DNA of 64,000 nt from DATFVJ01 sp963851085 (GTDB lineage Bacteria; Actinomycetota; Actinomycetes; Streptosporangiales; Streptosporangiaceae): assembly GCA_963851085.1 (NCBI GenBank), contig CAWKNX010000015.1:1-64000 (forward strand), in the 5' to 3' direction. Position numbers and translations under genes: made by a program. This document shows, in pieces, positions 1 to 8,270 of the stretch. The stretch's first letter is position 1. Each line of letters begins with the position of its first letter. The notes beneath the pieces are model-generated. The model was not told the origin of the DNA and ran no database searches. It saw only the letters and a list, made by a program, of their open reading frames with translations.

Positions 1-364
1 CGAGCCGCAGCACTACCGACCGCACCTTGCGGTGCGTGGCCCGCCGACCGGACCGGCCACGCCGCGACAAGCGCCCCCACCGGCGGCGGACGATGTCGCG
101 ATGCCAGCGCAAGATAATGCCCGGAGTGACGAGCAGCCGCATCCCGGCCAGGCTCCCGGCCGGCACCGTCCCGGCGAGCAGCGCCAGCCACGCCCGGTCC
201 GGCCACGTCAACCGGGCGCGCGCCTTCGGCCGCTCACGCTCGGCGACAGCGAGCTGGTGGCGTAGCATCAAGATCTCGGCGTCCTTCCACCACGACTCCC
301 GGCGCGACAGCCTGAGCAGCGACATGACACAGGACACGACCAGGAAGATCAGCTTCAAGCCCAC
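1..364 (-). CDS. IS transposase, N-terminal part (cut by window edge)
   Basis: The left edge cuts this gene. The 121 visible codons, read from a GTG at 364, form the N-terminal part of an integrase-core (DDE) transposase. The motifs LLRLSRRES, AEILMLRHQLAV, LTWPDRAWLALL and LLVTPGIILRWHRD are typical of the roughly 330-370-residue rve transposases common in actinobacteria. The DDE catalytic domain would lie to the left of the window. The frame is fully open as far as it can be seen, so this copy may be intact, unlike the related relics near 9.3-11.1 kb. A terminal repeat lies about 100 bases upstream at 463-486. The exact IS family is not certain from the N-terminus alone. Confidence 0.75.
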   Translation of the reverse strand, partial: MGLKLIFLVVSCVMSLLRLSRRESWWKDAEILMLRHQLAVAERERPKARARLTWPDRAWLALLAGTVPAGSLAGMRLLVTPGIILRWHRDIVRRRWGRLSRRGRSGRRATHRKVRSVVLRL

Positions 365-462
365 AAACCGAAGATCATCCCACCTCCGGCCGAGCCAAGA
401 CCGGCCCGGCCGACGCCGAGCGCTTGACCGAACCGCCCGCGTTCCGTAGGGGCATCTACCCA

Positions 463-486
463 GGTGGCACAGGTTTTCGGCACCCA
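463..486 (-). repeat. IS terminal inverted repeat (left end)
   Basis: Read on the minus strand this 24-base element begins TGGGTGCCGAAAACCT and ends TGCCACC. The same element, in inverted orientation and with one mismatch, closes the IS fragment at 11129-11152. Lying upstream of the transposase start in one case and directly at a transposase stop in the other, the pair fits left and right ends of one IS family. The oxidoreductase homology stops here, so 486 is the likely insertion boundary. Confidence 0.7.
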
Positions 487-1089
487 TAAGCCGTCCGCGG
501 CCGGGCAGCGGCGCCCGCGCTTGGGGGTGTCCTGGTACAGCCCGGCACCTTCCTGCGCAGCGCCGTTGAAGTCGCCGGTGGGCATGAGCCCCCACGCGAC
601 CGCCGCCTCCACCCACGCCCGGCTCAGCTCATGAGTGTAGCGGCGGTCCTCGACGTGCAGCGGGCCCGTCCGCCCGTGGCAGGGCGCGCCGAGACGGGTG
701 TTGACGTCCAAGTGGATGAATACGGCAGCACGTCCGCATAACCCCAGCCGGTCGCGCCGTGCTCGTCGCGCCAGCCGTCGCAGCCGTCCCGGTTTCCCCG
801 CCCGTAGATCATCGCGTTCATGGCCGAACAGCCGCCGAGGGCCTTCATCCGCGGCCAGTACGCCCGCCGGCCGCCCAGGTGCTTCTGCCCGGCGGTCGTG
901 TAGTTCCAGTCCCAGGGTCTTGAACAGGCTGGCGAACGCGGCCGGGATGCGGACCTCGTCGGCATCGGCCGGCGGGCCCGTCTCCAGCAGCGCCGACACC
1001 GCCGGGTCGTCACTCAGCCGGGCCGCCAGCACGCACCCGGCACTCCCGGCACCGATGATGACGTAATCGAAAAAGTCCTGATCAGTCAC
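487..1089 (-). pseudogene. GMC-family oxidoreductase, truncated and frameshifted
   Basis: A GTG at 1089 opens a protein starting with an FAD-binding Rossmann motif (YVIIGAGSAGCVLAARLSD), typical of the choline dehydrogenase/glucose-methanol-choline family. A frame change near 915 moves to a frame with KALGGCSAMNAMIYGRGN, the second conserved GMC segment. A further change near 740 returns to the first frame with AWVEAAVAWGLMPTGDFNGA. Only about 200 of the usual 500-550 residues remain, because homology ends at the IS terminal repeat at 486. The gene is therefore dead whatever the cause of the frameshifts. Substrate cannot be inferred. Confidence 0.75.
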
Positions 1090-1664
1090 GCGCCTCTACG
1101 AACGATCGTGCACTTGGCGGCGGAACGAGCGATGCCGGACCCGGCGCCGCCGGCGCGGCCACGAGGCAGCCCCGGTCTGCCTGCCCACCTTTGGCCCCGG
1201 TATCTGGCGGGACGGCTGACGGACCGACGTCCCGGCCGGCCGCCTGCCGTCCCTGCGTGCTCCCGCTCGCATGAAACCCCGGCGGAGTCCCACCGGGCGC
1301 AGAAAGCGGCGCTGCATGGCCGGGAGATGAAGGTTATTGTGTGCCATCCCTACCGGTTGGTAAAACTTGCAAGTAACTTAACAGGCAGGTGCACGCAATC
1401 ATATGGGGGTCTTGATGACTTCGGTGAACCCGGCCGGCGGACGGCAGGCCCGCAAGGTCGCGAAAGATGCGCGCAGGACCGGTCGTCCATGGCTTCCAGC
1501 TATCCGCGCGGCGTTACGGCCTTGGCCCCGTACCCGGAGAGCCCGGTACTCGATCTTCGAGGACGCCGCGATGAGGTTTCCGGATTGCCCGGCCATCGCG
1601 TTCTGGCTGCCCGGCGCGCAGCGGCGGCGCCGGACCGTTCTGGTTACCGTTCGGGCGGGCACCG
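1090..1664. other. intergenic region with a lower-GC promoter-like patch
   Basis: No convincing gene is seen between the divergent oxidoreductase remnant and the glycogen synthase. Bases 1325-1410 are clearly less GC-rich than the surroundings and contain the perfect palindrome ACTTGCAAGT (1365-1374) followed by AAGTAACTT. This is the most likely promoter or operator area for the gene starting at 1665. Open frames at 1403-1717 lack recognisable protein features. Confidence 0.35.
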
Positions 1665-3194
1665 ATGGAGCCAGTTCCCGGCGAGGAGTCTTCGGAAAGG
1701 CTGGCGCAGCGAGGTGAGCCGTTGTACATCGTGATGGTCGGGCCTGAGTGCGCCCCGGTGGCCAAGGCCGGGGGGTTGGGCGATGTGGTGTTCGGGCTCA
1801 GCCGGGAGCTGGAGATCCGGGGGAACACGGTCGAGATCGTGCTGCCGATGTATGCCTGTATGCGCTACACCGACATCTGGGGCCTGCGGGTCAGCCACGA
1901 TGATCTGTGGGTGCCGTGGCATGGCGGGGCGGTTCACTGCACGGTGTGGTTCGGCTATGTGCACGGCCGCAAGTGCTTTTTCATCGAGCCGCACTCGGCC
2001 AGCAACTTCTTCGGCCGGGATCGCCTGTATGGGTACGACGACGACATCGACCGGTTCACGTTCTTCTCCAAAGCGGCGCTCGAGTTCATGCTCAAGACAG
2101 GCAAACGTCCCGATGTCATCCACTGCCACGACTGGCAGGCCGGGCTTGTGCCGGTCCTGCTCTGCGAGCAGTATCGCGAGGCGATGCCCTGGCAGCGGGT
2201 CTGTTACACGATCCACAACTTTCGCCATCAGGGCGTCGCCGGCCCGCAGGTGCTCTGGGGGCCCCAGCTTGGCCGGCCCGATTACTTCCTGAGCCGCGAC
2301 CGCCTCGGCGACGACACGTACTGTCACGCCGCGAACCTCATGAAGGCCGGGGTGGTGTACTCCAACTTCGTGACCACCGTGTCACCCAACCACGCCAATG
2401 AGGCGCGGCTCGGCGCGGGCGGCTCCGGGCTCGGCCCTGCCCTGAACGTGCACCAGGGCAAGTTCGGCGGGGTCCTCAACGGCGTGGACTACGACGTATG
2501 GAACCCCGAGATTGACCCGTTCATACCGGCCCGCTATTCGGCCGAGAGCCTCGACCGCAAATACGAGAACAAAGAACGGCTCCGGGAGCGGTTCTGGCTG
2601 CGCAAGGCCTGGAGCCCGATCGTCGCGTATGTGGGCCGGCTCGACGAGCAAAAGGGCATGCACCTGGTGCACCACGCCCTCTTCTACGCGCTGGCCAGCG
2701 GAGCGCAGTTCGTGCTGCTCGGCGACGGGTTCCACCACGACGGCATCAATAGCCATTTCTGGCATCTCAAGCACTATCTCAACGACAACCCGGACTGCCA
2801 CCTCGAAATCGGTTACAACGAGGAACTGGCCCATCTTGTCTATGCCGGCGCCGACTTGCTCGTGGTGCCCAGCATGTTCGAGCCGTGCGGGCTGGCCCCG
2901 ATGACCGGCATGCGGTACGGGACGGTTCCCGTCGTGCGCGCGGTCGGCGGCATGGTCGACACCGTGTTCGACCGGGACTACTCGGCGCGCCCGCCGTGGG
3001 AGCGCAACGGGTACGTGTTTCACCAGGCCGACAACCCAGGTATCGAATCCGCGCTGCACCGTGCGCTAGGACTATGGTCCGGCTACCCGGCCGAATTCCG
3101 CCAGCTCATGGTCAACGCCATGCGGGCCGACTACTCGTGGGCCCGGCCCGGTCAGGACTACTTGAACATCTACGAATACATCCGCCACAAGTGA
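1665..3194 (+). CDS. glgA: glycogen/starch synthase-type glucosyltransferase (GT5)
   Basis: Transfers glucose from a sugar nucleotide to the non-reducing end of alpha-1,4-glucan in the cytoplasm. The N-terminal GT5 domain shows the nucleotide-sugar loop KAGGLGDV near residue 35 and HCHDWQAGL; NGVDYDVWNP links to the C-terminal GT-B domain with VGRLDEQKGM and PSMFEPCGLAPMTGMRYGT, where the catalytic glutamate and phosphate contacts lie. The length of 509 residues is near the family norm of about 480. The true start may be the ATG used here or a GTG/TTG 50-60 bases downstream, because conserved sequence begins at LYIVMVGPECAP. No other glycogen genes are adjacent, so it stands alone beside mobile DNA. 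The frame is intact. Confidence 0.85.
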   Translation: MEPVPGEESSERLAQRGEPLYIVMVGPECAPVAKAGGLGDVVFGLSRELEIRGNTVEIVLPMYACMRYTDIWGLRVSHDDLWVPWHGGAVHCTVWFGYVHGRKCFFIEPHSASNFFGRDRLYGYDDDIDRFTFFSKAALEFMLKTGKRPDVIHCHDWQAGLVPVLLCEQYREAMPWQRVCYTIHNFRHQGVAGPQVLWGPQLGRPDYFLSRDRLGDDTYCHAANLMKAGVVYSNFVTTVSPNHANEARLGAGGSGLGPALNVHQGKFGGVLNGVDYDVWNPEIDPFIPARYSAESLDRKYENKERLRERFWLRKAWSPIVAYVGRLDEQKGMHLVHHALFYALASGAQFVLLGDGFHHDGINSHFWHLKHYLNDNPDCHLEIGYNEELAHLVYAGADLLVVPSMFEPCGLAPMTGMRYGTVPVVRAVGGMVDTVFDRDYSARPPWERNGYVFHQADNPGIESALHRALGLWSGYPAEFRQLMVNAMRADYSWARPGQDYLNIYEYIRHK

Positions 3195-3677
3195 GCCAAC
3201 CGGACGGCGCGCACATGGACACCCCGGCCGAATACGCCGGCGGCTCCGCCCAGCCGGCACGGGCAGGATCCAGCTTCGAGGCCGCGGCGGCCGTGGCAGC
3301 CGCCCGTGCCGGCACTGGCCTGCCGTTCAGCCAGCGCCATGCGGACTAGCGGTCCCGGCGAGCTGGCAGCCCAGGCAATAGCGGCTGCCGGTGTTGCTGT
3401 GGTGCATTGCGCCGCGCTCAACCCCCGGCCCCCCGCACCCGCGGTGTCTGCTCAGCAGCCCGCCCCGCCCGGGACAGGTTTCCCGAACCCAGCTGAGCGG
3501 ACAGCGCAATCCTGGGCCGGCGAACGGTATTTTTCATTTGAAAGTGTCTTCGGCTGCAGGCGGACAGGCATCCCGAACAAACCTATCCTTCCAGCTAAAG
3601 GCACTTTTCACGTATAAACGATCAAGATCGGCAGCCTCCCGGCGAGAGCGCCAGGTTTAACGGATCGGAGCCCGCTG
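3195..3677. other. intergenic region with imperfect long inverted repeat
   Basis: No supported gene. Bases 3500-3640 are relatively AT-rich. An imperfect inverted repeat pairs 3537-3557 with 3591-3610 (arms of the form TTGAAAGTGTCTTCGGCTG against TGAAAAGTGCCTTTAGCTGG), separated by about 33 bases. It could be a terminator-like structure after the glycogen synthase or an end of a mobile element. Confidence 0.35.
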
Positions 3678-4084
3678 ATGGCCAACACCCCACACGAGGC
3701 CCGCACGTGCGCGTATCCCGGCTGCGAGAGCGAGCCGCGGCCGGGTGATGAGGCGCGGGGGCGACTGCTAGGTACTGCGGCCTGCCGGACCCGGTGACCG
3801 GGGAACCGCGCACAGCGCTGACAGCCTTCCGGAGGCGCCAGGAGCTGACCCGCCGGGGTGGTGCGGTGGCCGGACTGGACGATCTGGGCCGCCCGGCGGT
3901 TGCGCTGTGGCATCCGCTCCGATACCGCCGCGCTGTCCGGCAGCGCCGGGAGGACGCGGAGGCCGACGCCGAGCAGGCGCGCGCGGCGGTGCTGGAGGCC
4001 GCTGCGCAGCTGACGCAGGCGCAGGCGGCGACGGGGCCGCCGAGCAAGCGGCGGCGGCCGCGCGGGAAGCCGCGCAGGCCCGGG
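3678..4084 (+). pseudogene. coiled-coil repeat protein, 5' fragment with Cys motif
   Basis: An ATG at 3678 begins MANTPHEARTCAYPGCESEP, a CxxxxC-type motif that recurs in actinomycete coiled-coil proteins of plasmid or mobile origin. The second half of the motif (YCGLPDPVTGEP) lies in another frame from 3773, so there is an indel between 3731 and 3773. The sequence then passes into coiled-coil Ala/Glu/Gln repeats (AEADAEQARAAVLEAAAQL). Bases 3955-4084 are nearly identical to 7850-7970, with one missing base. The reading is cut at 4084 by the transposon, and the other half of the gene resumes at 7522. A KfrA-like DNA-binding role is only a guess. Confidence 0.6.
4078..4084. repeat. target-site duplication of the transposon, left copy
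   Basis: GCCCGGG at 4078-4084 is repeated at 7515-7521. The uninterrupted version of the same repeat at about 7965-7971 reads CAGGCCCGGGTCGCC, so the 7 bases were present once before insertion and are now found on both sides. Confidence 0.75.
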
Positions 4085-4092
4085 TGTGGCCC

Positions 4093-4136
4093 GGCGTTGA
4101 AGATGCCGATGGTTGAGGCGTTGAAGATGCCGATGG
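4093..4136. repeat. two direct 20-bp repeats at transposon left end
   Basis: GGCGTTGAAGATGCCGATGG occurs at 4093-4112 and again at 4117-4136, a period of 24 bases, just inside the left tip. Repeated subterminal sites are how Mu/Tn7/Tn5053-type transposases bind their ends, so these are candidate transposase-binding sites. I did not find an equally clear copy at the right end. Confidence 0.55.
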
Positions 4137-4147
4137 CCGGAAATGGC

Positions 4148-4178
4148 AACGCCCCGCCGGTTGGTGCGGCGGGGCGTT
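4148..4178 (-). terminator. stem-loop terminator after transposon operon
   Basis: A perfect 12-bp stem, AACGCCCCGCCG (4148-4159) with CGGCGGGGCGTT (4167-4178), and a 7-base loop lie 43 bases after the ATPase stop. They would end the minus-strand transposition operon. There is no long T tract. Confidence 0.65.
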
Positions 4179-4220
4179 GTGATTGGTGAGGTGCCGGTGG
4201 TGGTCGGCGAGGTGCCGGTG

Positions 4221-5030
4221 TCAGTCGATGACCTCGCTGACGGCGGAGCGGGTGGCGGCTTCGTCGACGAGGTTTTTGCTGGCGGCGAAGGCGGCGACCA
4301 GGGATTGCAGGGCGAGGTTGTTGACCGCTCTGGGGTAGCCGCGGCTGGTGGTGTGGATCAGGTTCAGTGCATCCTCGGTGAAGATCTGGTCGGGTCTTCC
4401 GGCGAGGTTGAGGTGGTGGTTGACGTAGCTGGCGGTCTCGGCGGAGGTCATGGCGGGCATGGTGTAGCGCAGGGCGGTGCGCTGCTCAAGCGCGGCTAAG
4501 ACCGCGAGTTTCATGGTGCGGCGCAGGGTGGGCTGGCCGACGAGCAGGCAGGCCAGCGGCGAGTCCTGGTCCATTGAGCTGTTGGTGAGTATCCGGATGG
4601 TTTCCAGCTGTTCGTAGGCGAGCAGGTGACCTTCGTCCAGAACCAGAACGGGTGTACGCCCGCGCTCTTCGCGTTCGGCGATGAGGGCCTTGCTGGTCTG
4701 GCCGAACAGCCGGGACCCGAGGTGGGAGGGGGCCTGGCCGAAGATGTTCAGGATCTCTTCGTGGATGCCGCGGACCCCGATCATCGGGTTGGGCAGGTAG
4801 ATGATGGTGTGCTTGGAGGGGTCCAGGCTGGCTAGCACGGTGCGGACCGACACGGTCTTCCCGGCCCCGACCTCGCCCGTGACGACACCAATGGCCCGCT
4901 CTGCGATGCACCAGGAGATGCGGGCGACGGCCTCGTTGTGAGAGGCATGCCGGTGCAGCATCCCCGGGGCAAGGTCGCGGCCGAACGGCATCCGGCTGAA
5001 CCCGTAATGCGCCTGCAGCTTCTCAATCAA
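4221..5030 (-). CDS. transposon ExeA/TniB-type AAA ATPase
   Basis: A 269-residue P-loop ATPase, probably the regulator that assists the neighbouring transposase in target choice and strand transfer. It shows a Walker A motif GEVGAGKT near residue 55, Walker B VLVLDEGH near residue 128, and the C-terminal helical part RGYPRAVNNLALQ that is typical of ExeA and TniB proteins. The start MIEKLQAHYGFSRMPFGRD matches the conserved N-terminus of this group. The gene starts inside the last codons of the small ORF upstream, so translation is probably coupled, and it is followed by a strong stem-loop. In Tn5053- and Tn7-like elements such ATPases act with the transposase; that role here is inferred. Confidence 0.8.
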   Translation of the reverse strand: MIEKLQAHYGFSRMPFGRDLAPGMLHRHASHNEAVARISWCIAERAIGVVTGEVGAGKTVSVRTVLASLDPSKHTIIYLPNPMIGVRGIHEEILNIFGQAPSHLGSRLFGQTSKALIAEREERGRTPVLVLDEGHLLAYEQLETIRILTNSSMDQDSPLACLLVGQPTLRRTMKLAVLAALEQRTALRYTMPAMTSAETASYVNHHLNLAGRPDQIFTEDALNLIHTTSRGYPRAVNNLALQSLVAAFAASKNLVDEAATRSAVSEVID

Positions 5031-5256
5031 CGGATGCCTCCTGGCTGGTCACAGGTGGTGGTCTGGGCTTGGTTGCAGCGCTGGATGCGCTCCAGCAGGT
5101 CGTGCTTGGCGTGCTGGAAAGCGGCGAGTTCAGCCGGATCGGCCCTGGGACGCCGGTGTCGGACAGGCGCCTCATCCAGGTGATGAGGGCGGAGATCTCA
5201 GCGGTTGTGGGCTGGGCGGCGCGGGCGGCTGGGAGGTGATCGGCGGGCGCTGTCAC
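5023..5256 (-). CDS. small transposon ORF between transposase and ATPase, possibly frameshifted
   Basis: A 77-codon frame overlaps the transposase stop by 4 bases and the ATPase start by 8. The first 35 residues (MTAPADHLPAARAAQPTTAE...ITWMRRLSDTG) look like real coding sequence. After about 5145 a different frame gives the more protein-like AELAAFQHAKHDLLERIQRC, which also ends near the ATPase start. A single indel near 5140-5150 would join the two into a small alpha-helical protein of about 77 residues. Function unknown; position suggests an accessory factor for transposition. Confidence 0.45.
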   Translation of the reverse strand: MTAPADHLPAARAAQPTTAEISALITWMRRLSDTGVPGPIRLNSPLSSTPSTTCWSASSAATKPRPPPVTSQEASVD

Positions 5257-6650
5257 AGCTGCTCCCGATCATCGTTGGCATGGCCGGCAGCGGGGGGCTC
5301 GGGGGTGAGGGCGGAGTAGTTGACCTTGCCGGCGAGCTCGGCGGTGTGATGGGCGTCGATCAGGCCGAGGTAGTCGATGCCGGTGGTGGGTGTGGGCGGC
5401 TCGGCCGGGACTTCCGGGCGGGCCTTGGGATGGGAGTGGCGGCTGATCTGGAACGGCAGCGCAGTGCCCGCGTCCCGCCCATCGCTGCGGACCCGCAGGA
5501 ACGACAGGTCGAACGGGTCGAAGACCAGCTCGACCTTGCGGCCCACCAAGCTCGGGTCGACCTGGTAGCGGTTGCCGTGCAACGAGACCAGCCCAGTCTT
5601 GGAGACCGTGCGGTACTCCGCCCAGCGGAACGCCTCGGCCAGGTCAGCGGCGGCAGGGACCGGGAAAGGGGCGCCTTCCATCCAGCGGGCCAGCGGCGCC
5701 ATCCCGGTCTCGGAGTGGGTGCGGCGGTGGTAGACGCCCTCGACCCACGCGGTGAACAGCCGGTTCATCTCCGCCAGGTCCTTGACCTGCCGTCCCGGCT
5801 TGCCGTCACCAGCGCCGATCTCGACCGTGAACTCACCGTTCACGGTGCGGAACAGGCGTTCGATCTTCCCTCTGCCCTGCGGGCGGCCCGGGGTGGAGTG
5901 GACCAGCTTGATGCCCAGCTTGGCACACGCCCGCATCAGCCAGGAGTCCACGAACGCGCTGCCGTTGTCGACGTAGACGTACTCGGGAACACCGCGGGCG
6001 GCCAGCGCCGGGCGCAGCGCGGCGGCCAGCCGGACGGTGTCTTCGGCGAACCCCCACCGGTGCCCGACGACCACCCGGCTGTGGTCATCGATGAAGGCGA
6101 AAAGGTAGGTCTTCCGCCCACCGACGCGGGGTCCGTGCAGGGCATCCCCGGTCCACAAGGCGTTGGGGCGCTCGGCCTCGAACCGGCCGAAGACCGCCGG
6201 CTCGGCCGGGGCCCGCAGCGCGGTCAGCCCGGTGCGGACGAACATCCGCTGCAGGGTCCGCTCATCAGGAGCCCACCCGTGCTGCGCCTCCAAGATCCGC
6301 TTGATCTGCGCGGCGGTCCGGCCCGGGTTCTCCTTCTTCAGCGCCGTGGCCAGCTCGAACACATCCGGCGGGGTCCGCGGCACCGACTGCCGCGGGCTGG
6401 GCACCAGCGCGTCGAACCCGCCCTTGCGCCAGTCCAGGATCCACCGGTCCAGCGTCCACCGGCTGATCCGGGCCGTCCGCCCGTCCGGATCGGTGTGCGG
6501 CACCGCCGCGATCGCCCGCACCAAACGCCCGCGCTGCCGTCCCGTCAGCGACGGGTCGGCAGCCTCCCGGATGAGCATGTAGCGGAACAGCCCGATCGCG
6601 CGGGCCCGTTCCAAACGCGCGGCCTGGCCATCATCTTTCTTGGTCAACAC
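5253..6650 (-). CDS. D-35-E integrase-type transposase
   Basis: A 465-residue transposase. The N-terminal part has helix-turn-helix segments (ISRWTLDRWILDWRKGGFDAL and TAAQIKRILEAQHGWAPDE). The catalytic triad is visible: D in WTGDALHG, D in YVYVDNGSAF, and E in GRGKIERLF exactly 35 residues after the second D. A C-terminal Mu-type beta domain follows (VSLHGNRYQVDPSLVGRKVEL). The GTG at 6650 is chosen because it follows the Shine-Dalgarno-like AGAGAGG and starts the conserved protein; the frame is open further upstream but that part overlaps the previous gene. The stop overlaps the next small ORF. It should be the catalytic subunit of the 4085-7514 element. Confidence 0.85.
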   Translation of the reverse strand: MLTKKDDGQAARLERARAIGLFRYMLIREAADPSLTGRQRGRLVRAIAAVPHTDPDGRTARISRWTLDRWILDWRKGGFDALVPSPRQSVPRTPPDVFELATALKKENPGRTAAQIKRILEAQHGWAPDERTLQRMFVRTGLTALRAPAEPAVFGRFEAERPNALWTGDALHGPRVGGRKTYLFAFIDDHSRVVVGHRWGFAEDTVRLAAALRPALAARGVPEYVYVDNGSAFVDSWLMRACAKLGIKLVHSTPGRPQGRGKIERLFRTVNGEFTVEIGAGDGKPGRQVKDLAEMNRLFTAWVEGVYHRRTHSETGMAPLARWMEGAPFPVPAAADLAEAFRWAEYRTVSKTGLVSLHGNRYQVDPSLVGRKVELVFDPFDLSFLRVRSDGRDAGTALPFQISRHSHPKARPEVPAEPPTPTTGIDYLGLIDAHHTAELAGKVNYSALTPEPPAAGHANDDREQL

Positions 6651-6742
6651 AGCCTCTCTCACGGGTTGTCGCCTGACAGAACCCGCGAAGACTCCCAAAC
6701 CGGCGATCACCGGCGTCAGAGGGAACTGGTGTTGATCGGCTT

Positions 6743-7330
6743 CTATGGCCAGCCTGGCGCCAGCAGCCGGCCTCCGCTGGCCGCGCACGCCAGCCACCAC
6801 GGCGGCACCTCGCCGACGTCATCCCACCGGGACGTAACAGCCACCGACACCCCAGCCACCGACGCGACCGCGTCCGCCAGCGGCGACGGCGCCTTCGCAG
6901 GCGGGACAGGATCAACACCGACCTCCACCAACAGCGCTGTGAAGAACACCCGCACCTGCTCAGCCCGCGAGGCGAACCGCCGCAGCCAACCGCGGACGGT
7001 GTCCACCGGCCGCCCCCACGCAGCCGCGATCGACCGGGCACCCGCCCCGGCCGCCTTCGCCGCCAGCGCCGCCCCGATCACCCCGGCCAGATCCACCCGC
7101 CGCAACAGCGCGAACACCGGAAGAAGCACATGCGACACACCACACCCACCGCAGCGAGCCCGCCGAGGCCGCACCTCTACCCGCCCCCGCTCACCCCGCA
7201 GCACCCGCGAACGAGCCCACCCCCACCGGGCCAGCACCCCCTCACAGCACGGGCACGCCAGCTCCCCGCCCGCCAGCCGCCCCTCGACCTCAACAGCGTT
7301 CGCCCCTACCGTGAGCACCAGCGCCTCCAA
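6743..7330 (-). CDS. DUF6431-like zinc-ribbon/HTH protein of transposon
   Basis: A 195-residue protein whose N-terminal third has paired cysteines (CPCCEGVL and RCGGCG) that suggest a zinc ribbon, followed by a helix-turn-helix-like stretch (SIAAAWGRPVDTVRGWLRRF). As far as I recall, DUF6431 proteins of this shape precede DDE transposase and ATPase genes in many actinomycete elements. It is the first gene of the transposon operon, 92 bases before the transposase, and a hairpin sits just upstream. A DNA-binding or end-recognition role is likely but not shown. Confidence 0.65.
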   Translation of the reverse strand: MEALVLTVGANAVEVEGRLAGGELACPCCEGVLARWGWARSRVLRGERGRVEVRPRRARCGGCGVSHVLLPVFALLRRVDLAGVIGAALAAKAAGAGARSIAAAWGRPVDTVRGWLRRFASRAEQVRVFFTALLVEVGVDPVPPAKAPSPLADAVASVAGVSVAVTSRWDDVGEVPPWWLACAASGGRLLAPGWP

Positions 7331-7339
7331 GCGCTACAC

Positions 7340-7381
7340 GGCCCTCCCGGACGCACTCGGCCAAGAGACACCGGGAGGGCC
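7340..7381. terminator. perfect inverted repeat upstream of the transposon operon
   Basis: GGCCCTCCCGG at 7340-7350 pairs perfectly with CCGGGAGGGCC at 7371-7381 over a 20-base loop. It sits between the right tip of the transposon and the first gene, where it could block transcription from outside or bind a regulator. Confidence 0.5.
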
Positions 7382-7514
7382 TACGCAAGCCCCCCATCGG
7401 CACGGTGCCGCCGCCAACCAACTCACCCACCCCGGGGACAAGCGACCAACATCATCGGCGCACACAATGCCGGAAATCCGCCGCTCTCGTAAGCACCCAG
7501 AGCACCGCTCAACA

Positions 7515-7521
7515 GCCCGGG
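7515..7521. repeat. target-site duplication of the transposon, right copy
   Basis: GCCCGGG directly follows the ACA tip of the transposon and matches 4078-4084. Confidence 0.75.
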
Positions 7522-8270
7522 TTGCCGAGGCCGAACGGGCCGCCGCCGAGCGGGTGCTGGCGGCGCAGCAGGAGCGGGACGACGCGGTGCGCGGCGCGCA
7601 CCGCCGGGCGGAGCAGGCCGAGTCTGCCGCCAGGGCTGCCGGGCAGCAGACGGCCCGGGCGCAGCAGGCTGCCGAATCGGCCCACACCGAGCTGGACCGG
7701 GCCCGCGCCGCCGCCGACCAGCAGGTGGCCCAGCTCCGCGAGACCGCCGCCCGGGAACAAGCCGAGCTGCGGGCGGCGCTCGAAGCCCAGACCGCAGCGG
7801 TGCAGGACGCCAGCGCCGAGCTCCGGGCCCGCGCCGAGCAAGCTGAGGCCGACGCCGAGCAGGCGCGTGCCGCGGTGCTGGAGGCCGCTGCGCAGCTGAC
7901 GCAGGCGCAGACGGCGACGGCGGCCGCCGAGCAGGCGGCGGCGGCCGCGCGGGAAGCCGCGCAGGCCCGGGTCGCCGAGGCCGAACGGGCCGCCGCCGAG
8001 CGGGTGCTGGCGGCGCAGCAGGAGCGGGACGAGGCGGTGCGCGGCGCGCACCGCCGGGCGGAGCAGGCCGAGTCTGCCGCCAGGGCTGCCGGGCAGCAGA
8101 CGGCCCGGGCGCAGCAGGCTGCCGAGTCGGCCCACACCGAGCTGGACCGGGCCCGCGCCGCCGCCGACCAGCAGATGGCCCAGCTCCGCGAGACCGCCGC
8201 CCGGGAACAAGCCGAGCTGCGGGCGGCGCTCGAAGCCCAGACCGCAGCGATGCAGGACGCCAGCGCCGAG
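7521..8270 (+). repeat. 450-bp tandem repeat inside coiled-coil gene
   Basis: Unit one (from 7521) and unit two (from 7971) are nearly identical over about 300 bases, to about 8270; unit one then continues to 7970. A third partial copy, of the unit end, lies at 3955-4084. The period is 150 codons, so the repeats keep frame. Confidence 0.85.

Larger units (their letters stand above)
4085..7514. mobile_element. 3.43-kb transposon with DUF6431 protein, DDE transposase and ExeA-type ATPase
   Basis: The element runs from TGT at 4085 to ACA at 7514 and is bounded by the 7-bp duplication GCCCGGG. It interrupts a coiled-coil gene whose halves align to an uninterrupted internal repeat of the same gene, which fixes the ends to the base. 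It carries, all on the minus strand, a DUF6431 protein, a D-35-E integrase-type transposase, a small ORF and an AAA ATPase of the ExeA/TniB kind. Genes overlap tightly at their ends. This transposase-plus-ATPase layout recalls Tn7/Tn5053/Mu-like elements; the TGT...ACA termini agree. No cargo is seen. Confidence 0.8.

Noticed and set aside
1644..3059. Minus-strand frames antisense to the glycogen synthase
   Set aside because: No motif; the plus-strand gene is unambiguous.
7521..8270. 450-bp repeats as a mobile-element duplication
   Set aside because: They keep a 150-codon frame within one coiled-coil protein, so internal gene repetition is simpler.
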